From Clostridia bacterium (lineage in GTDB: Bacteria > Bacillota > Clostridia > Christensenellales > DTU072), in NCBI GenBank assembly GCA_028701415.1, contig JAQVQU010000059.1, positions 2,617-8,439 of the forward strand: a DNA stretch of 5,823 bases, given 5' to 3'. Both the position numbers and the translations under genes were made by a program. Positions 5,592 through 5,823 of the stretch are shown in pieces (positions within the stretch are counted from its first letter, which is position 1; each line of letters begins with the position of its first letter). The notes beneath the pieces were generated by a model that was not told the DNA's origin, searched no databases, and was given only the letters and a program-made list of their open reading frames with translations.

Positions 5592-5684
5592 ATGAAAGAT
5601 AAGAAGAAAAAGAATAGACTATGGAGGGGAGAATTCAAGTTAAAGGCCGTTTTAGATATTATTGAAATTAATTATCCATTATGA
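5592..5684 (+). pseudogene. OrfA transposase N-terminus, truncated after 30 codons
   Basis: The reading frame starts with ATG, 6 bases after a strong GGAGG, and stops at TGA (5682-5684). The peptide begins with a Lys-rich run (MKDKKKKNRLW), then RGEFKLKAVLDIIE, the start of the helix-turn-helix domain seen at the N-terminus of IS3-family OrfA proteins (typically R..Y..EFKLKAV). Normal OrfA proteins are about 90-110 residues or more, so most of the helix-turn-helix and the leucine zipper are missing. None of the three forward frames after 5684 resumes a transposase-like sequence, so this is a deletion rather than a simple frameshift. The good start and RBS mean a 30-residue basic peptide could still be made, probably without function. 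Confidence 0.62.
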
Positions 5685-5823
5685 TCAAGGGATACTATTT
5701 GAACTTCTCATCACTAAAGTGTTGAGATTCCTACTTCATAGACTTCGTATTCTCCATCTCCATAGGCGTAACTTCCTGTAGTCCCTACAGTAGTATTATT
5801 TTTTTTAAGTACTCAATAATCTA
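5685..5823. other. 139-base region without a supported gene
   Basis: The plus strand has stops in all frames. On the minus strand a 32-codon stretch (5714-5812) reads like a protein C-terminus (TTVGTTGSYAYGDGEYEVYEV) before a TAG, but it has no start codon and is closed upstream by TGA. The region also carries a hairpin at 5776-5790 and an 8-base T run (5799-5806). It may be the decayed edge of another gene or of the mobile element. Confidence 0.5.
5776..5806 (+). other. Short hairpin followed by a T tract
   Basis: CTGTAG (5776-5781), loop TCC, and CTACAG (5785-5790) form a perfect 6-pair stem. An 8-base T run begins 8 bases later (5799). That gap is longer than in a canonical intrinsic terminator, so it is only a weak terminator candidate for plus-strand transcripts. 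Confidence 0.3.

Larger units (their letters stand above)
5533..5684 (+). mobile_element. Truncated left end of an IS3-family insertion sequence
   Basis: The segment starts with a terminal-repeat-like TGAACTGATACCC, followed by an A-rich stretch and GTTGTAC. This is the style of IS3-family (IS150-like) inverted repeats, which often read TGnACTG..CCC.AAAAGTT. A TATAAT (5562-5567) and an RBS (5581-5585) follow, then the first 30 codons of the OrfA transposase protein. No DDE transposase (OrfB) and no right inverted repeat occur in the remaining 139 bases, so only the left end is present. The true right limit of the fragment is uncertain; the break may fall a little before or after 5684. Confidence 0.62.

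Overview
The window looks like part of the chromosome of a low-GC Gram-positive bacterium, most likely an anaerobic member of the Clostridia. The reasons are AT-rich intergenic DNA, strong GGAGG-type ribosome binding sites, a sigma-A-like promoter before several genes, an AmaP-type membrane anchor (a Firmicutes family), a two-subunit oxygen-sensitive [4Fe-4S] hydro-lyase, and a YhhN/lysoplasmalogenase protein (plasmalogens are typical of anaerobes). This placement is an inference from gene content; there is no rRNA or other phylogenetic marker.

Left half (1-2835), all on the minus strand and read from right to left: ttdA and ttdB, the alpha and beta subunits of an L(+)-tartrate dehydratase (class I fumarase family), overlapping by ATGA; a short single-domain nitroreductase; and amaP, which runs off the left edge. 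The amaP gene is open through the window edge and has no stop codon in the window. The gaps of 61 and 71 bases hold no clear terminator, so the four genes could share a transcript from a promoter near 2927-2956.

Middle (2836-3097): a divergent intergenic region with back-to-back promoters for ttdA (minus) and the YhhN-family gene (plus). It also holds an AT-rich palindrome and a pair of ATTGT..CCCCCA direct repeats that bracket the ttdA promoter; these are operator candidates.

Right half (3098-5496), plus strand: a YhhN/TMEM86-family membrane protein closed by a strong GAAA-tetraloop terminator, then, from its own promoter, a CPA2-type Na+/H+ antiporter with the Asp-Asp motif of electrogenic exchangers and an unusual Cys/Pro-rich cytoplasmic tail.

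Right end (5497-5823): the left terminus of an IS3-family insertion sequence (inverted repeat, strong RBS and the first 30 codons of OrfA), cut off after about 150 bases and followed by non-coding or decayed DNA.

The genes suggest dicarboxylate metabolism (tartrate to oxaloacetate), envelope homeostasis (AmaP, YhhN, antiporter) and one flavin oxidoreductase. I see no defence, CRISPR or biosynthetic cluster and no convincing undescribed system. The points most worth checking are the antiporter tail, the divergent regulatory region and the decayed mobile-element edge.
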